A stretch of DNA of 7,157 bases from Planctomycetia bacterium (GTDB lineage: Bacteria; Planctomycetota; Phycisphaerae; Phycisphaerales; UBA1924): assembly GCA_005776545.1 (NCBI GenBank), contig SXOY01000199.1, forward strand, positions 1 through 7,157. The letters are read 5' to 3'. This document shows positions 6,135 to 7,157 of the stretch, one piece after another. A program made the position numbers and the translations under genes. Under the pieces are notes generated by a model that saw only the letters and a list, made by a program, of their open reading frames with translations, was not told the origin of the DNA and searched no databases. The first letter of the stretch is position 1; the number at the start of each line of letters is the position of its first letter.

Positions 6135-6314
6135 ATGAAATCACAACCATTTGACCTTCTCCAATACCGACTTCCAAGCTGCACAAACAGTTTCACCCCG
6201 CTTTTTGATCCAAAAACAACCGCTACCTTCCTCAGGTTGCCACATTGCCACGGCAATGTGAGCGAACTCGATGGCAACCTGACCAATCTACTCGTTCAAA
6301 AGCCTAGCCATTAG
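6135..6314 (+). CDS. Small ORF, 59 aa, unknown; possible small protein or leader peptide upstream of atpD
   Basis: The frame runs from ATG 6135 to TAG 6314 (MKSQPFDLLQYRLPSC...LLVQKPSH). I do not recognise it. In its favour are the near-consensus promoter ending 35 bp upstream and a GAGGTG site at ideal spacing, a better set of start signals than the larger genes here show. Against it, the protein has no clear domain, signal peptide or membrane segment, and its 3' half contains a large nested inverted repeat (6232-6282) that would impose its own constraint on the codons. It could be a true small protein, a leader peptide whose translation controls folding of the hairpin ahead of atpD, or an accidental frame inside a regulatory RNA. 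Cys17 and the His-Cys-His cluster around residue 38 are the only notable residues. Confidence 0.4.
   Translation: MKSQPFDLLQYRLPSCTNSFTPLFDPKTTATFLRLPHCHGNVSELDGNLTNLLVQKPSH
6232..6282. repeat. Nested inverted repeat (two stacked perfect stems)
   Basis: The outer arms TCAGGTTGCCA (6232-6242) and TGGCAACCTGA (6272-6282) are perfect 11-bp inverted repeats. Inside, CACATTGCC (6241-6249) and GGCAATGTG (6252-6260) are perfect 9-bp inverted repeats separated by AC. In RNA this could fold as a 9-bp basal stem stacked on an 8-bp upper stem with a four-base CACG loop, leaving 6261-6273 as a one-sided bulge. No T-run follows, so it is not a standard intrinsic terminator. It lies inside the 59-codon frame and between the promoter and atpD. 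Confidence 0.75.
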
Positions 6315-6343
6315 GAGTCTAGACGGGTTTAGGCCTCTGGTTG

Positions 6344-7157
<814 letters not shown>

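Noticed and set aside
6101..6286. 61-codon minus-strand frame opposite the small ORF
   Set aside because: It overlaps the plus-strand promoter and ribosome binding site, and has no recognisable features or supporting signals.

Overview
The window looks like a chromosomal segment from a planctomycete of the class Phycisphaerae. The best evidence is the 933-residue secreted protein on the minus strand. It ends in a Cys-flanked tandem dockerin-like module (two DFFDYLD-type repeats 27 residues apart), a tail I associate with large secreted proteins of this class. The ATP synthase beta subunit at the right edge fits the same assignment but does not prove it. No tools were run, so all family calls come from reading motifs.

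Layout, left to right. A minus-strand membrane-protein gene (1-187, cut by the left edge) diverges from a 111-residue hypothetical gene (212-547); their starts are only 24 bp apart and share a 14-bp perfect palindrome. A short heptamer array (571-598) precedes a likely two-gene operon: a LOG-family phosphoribohydrolase (647-1747) and a lipoprotein of unknown function whose candidate GTG start overlaps the LOG stop (1744-2655). Converging on it is the long dockerin-tailed protein (2748-5549, minus): signal peptide, HAF-like repeats, two Cys-rich pre-peptidase-C-terminal-like modules, a LamG/concanavalin-like domain, then the dockerin-like tail.

From 5550 to 6498 lies a gene-poor, partly AT-rich stretch. 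It holds a truncated IS3-type transposase OrfA remnant (5779-5937), a near-consensus sigma70-type promoter (6071-6099), a 59-codon ORF with a strong ribosome binding site (6135-6314), a nested inverted repeat inside that ORF (6232-6282), and a second heptamer array (6344-6376) that starts with the same CCCCCTAATGCCTA string as the first. The window ends inside atpD (6499 onward), which has no atpG directly upstream, so it probably starts its own transcription unit or is led by the small ORF.

Functional links are limited. LOG and the lipoprotein are probably cotranscribed, with no obvious shared pathway. The promoter, small ORF, hairpin and heptamer array could together form a long leader for atpD. 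I see no complete mobile element, CRISPR array, tRNA or rRNA, and no clear multi-gene novel system. The two matching heptamer arrays and the small ORF with its hairpin are the most interesting unexplained items.
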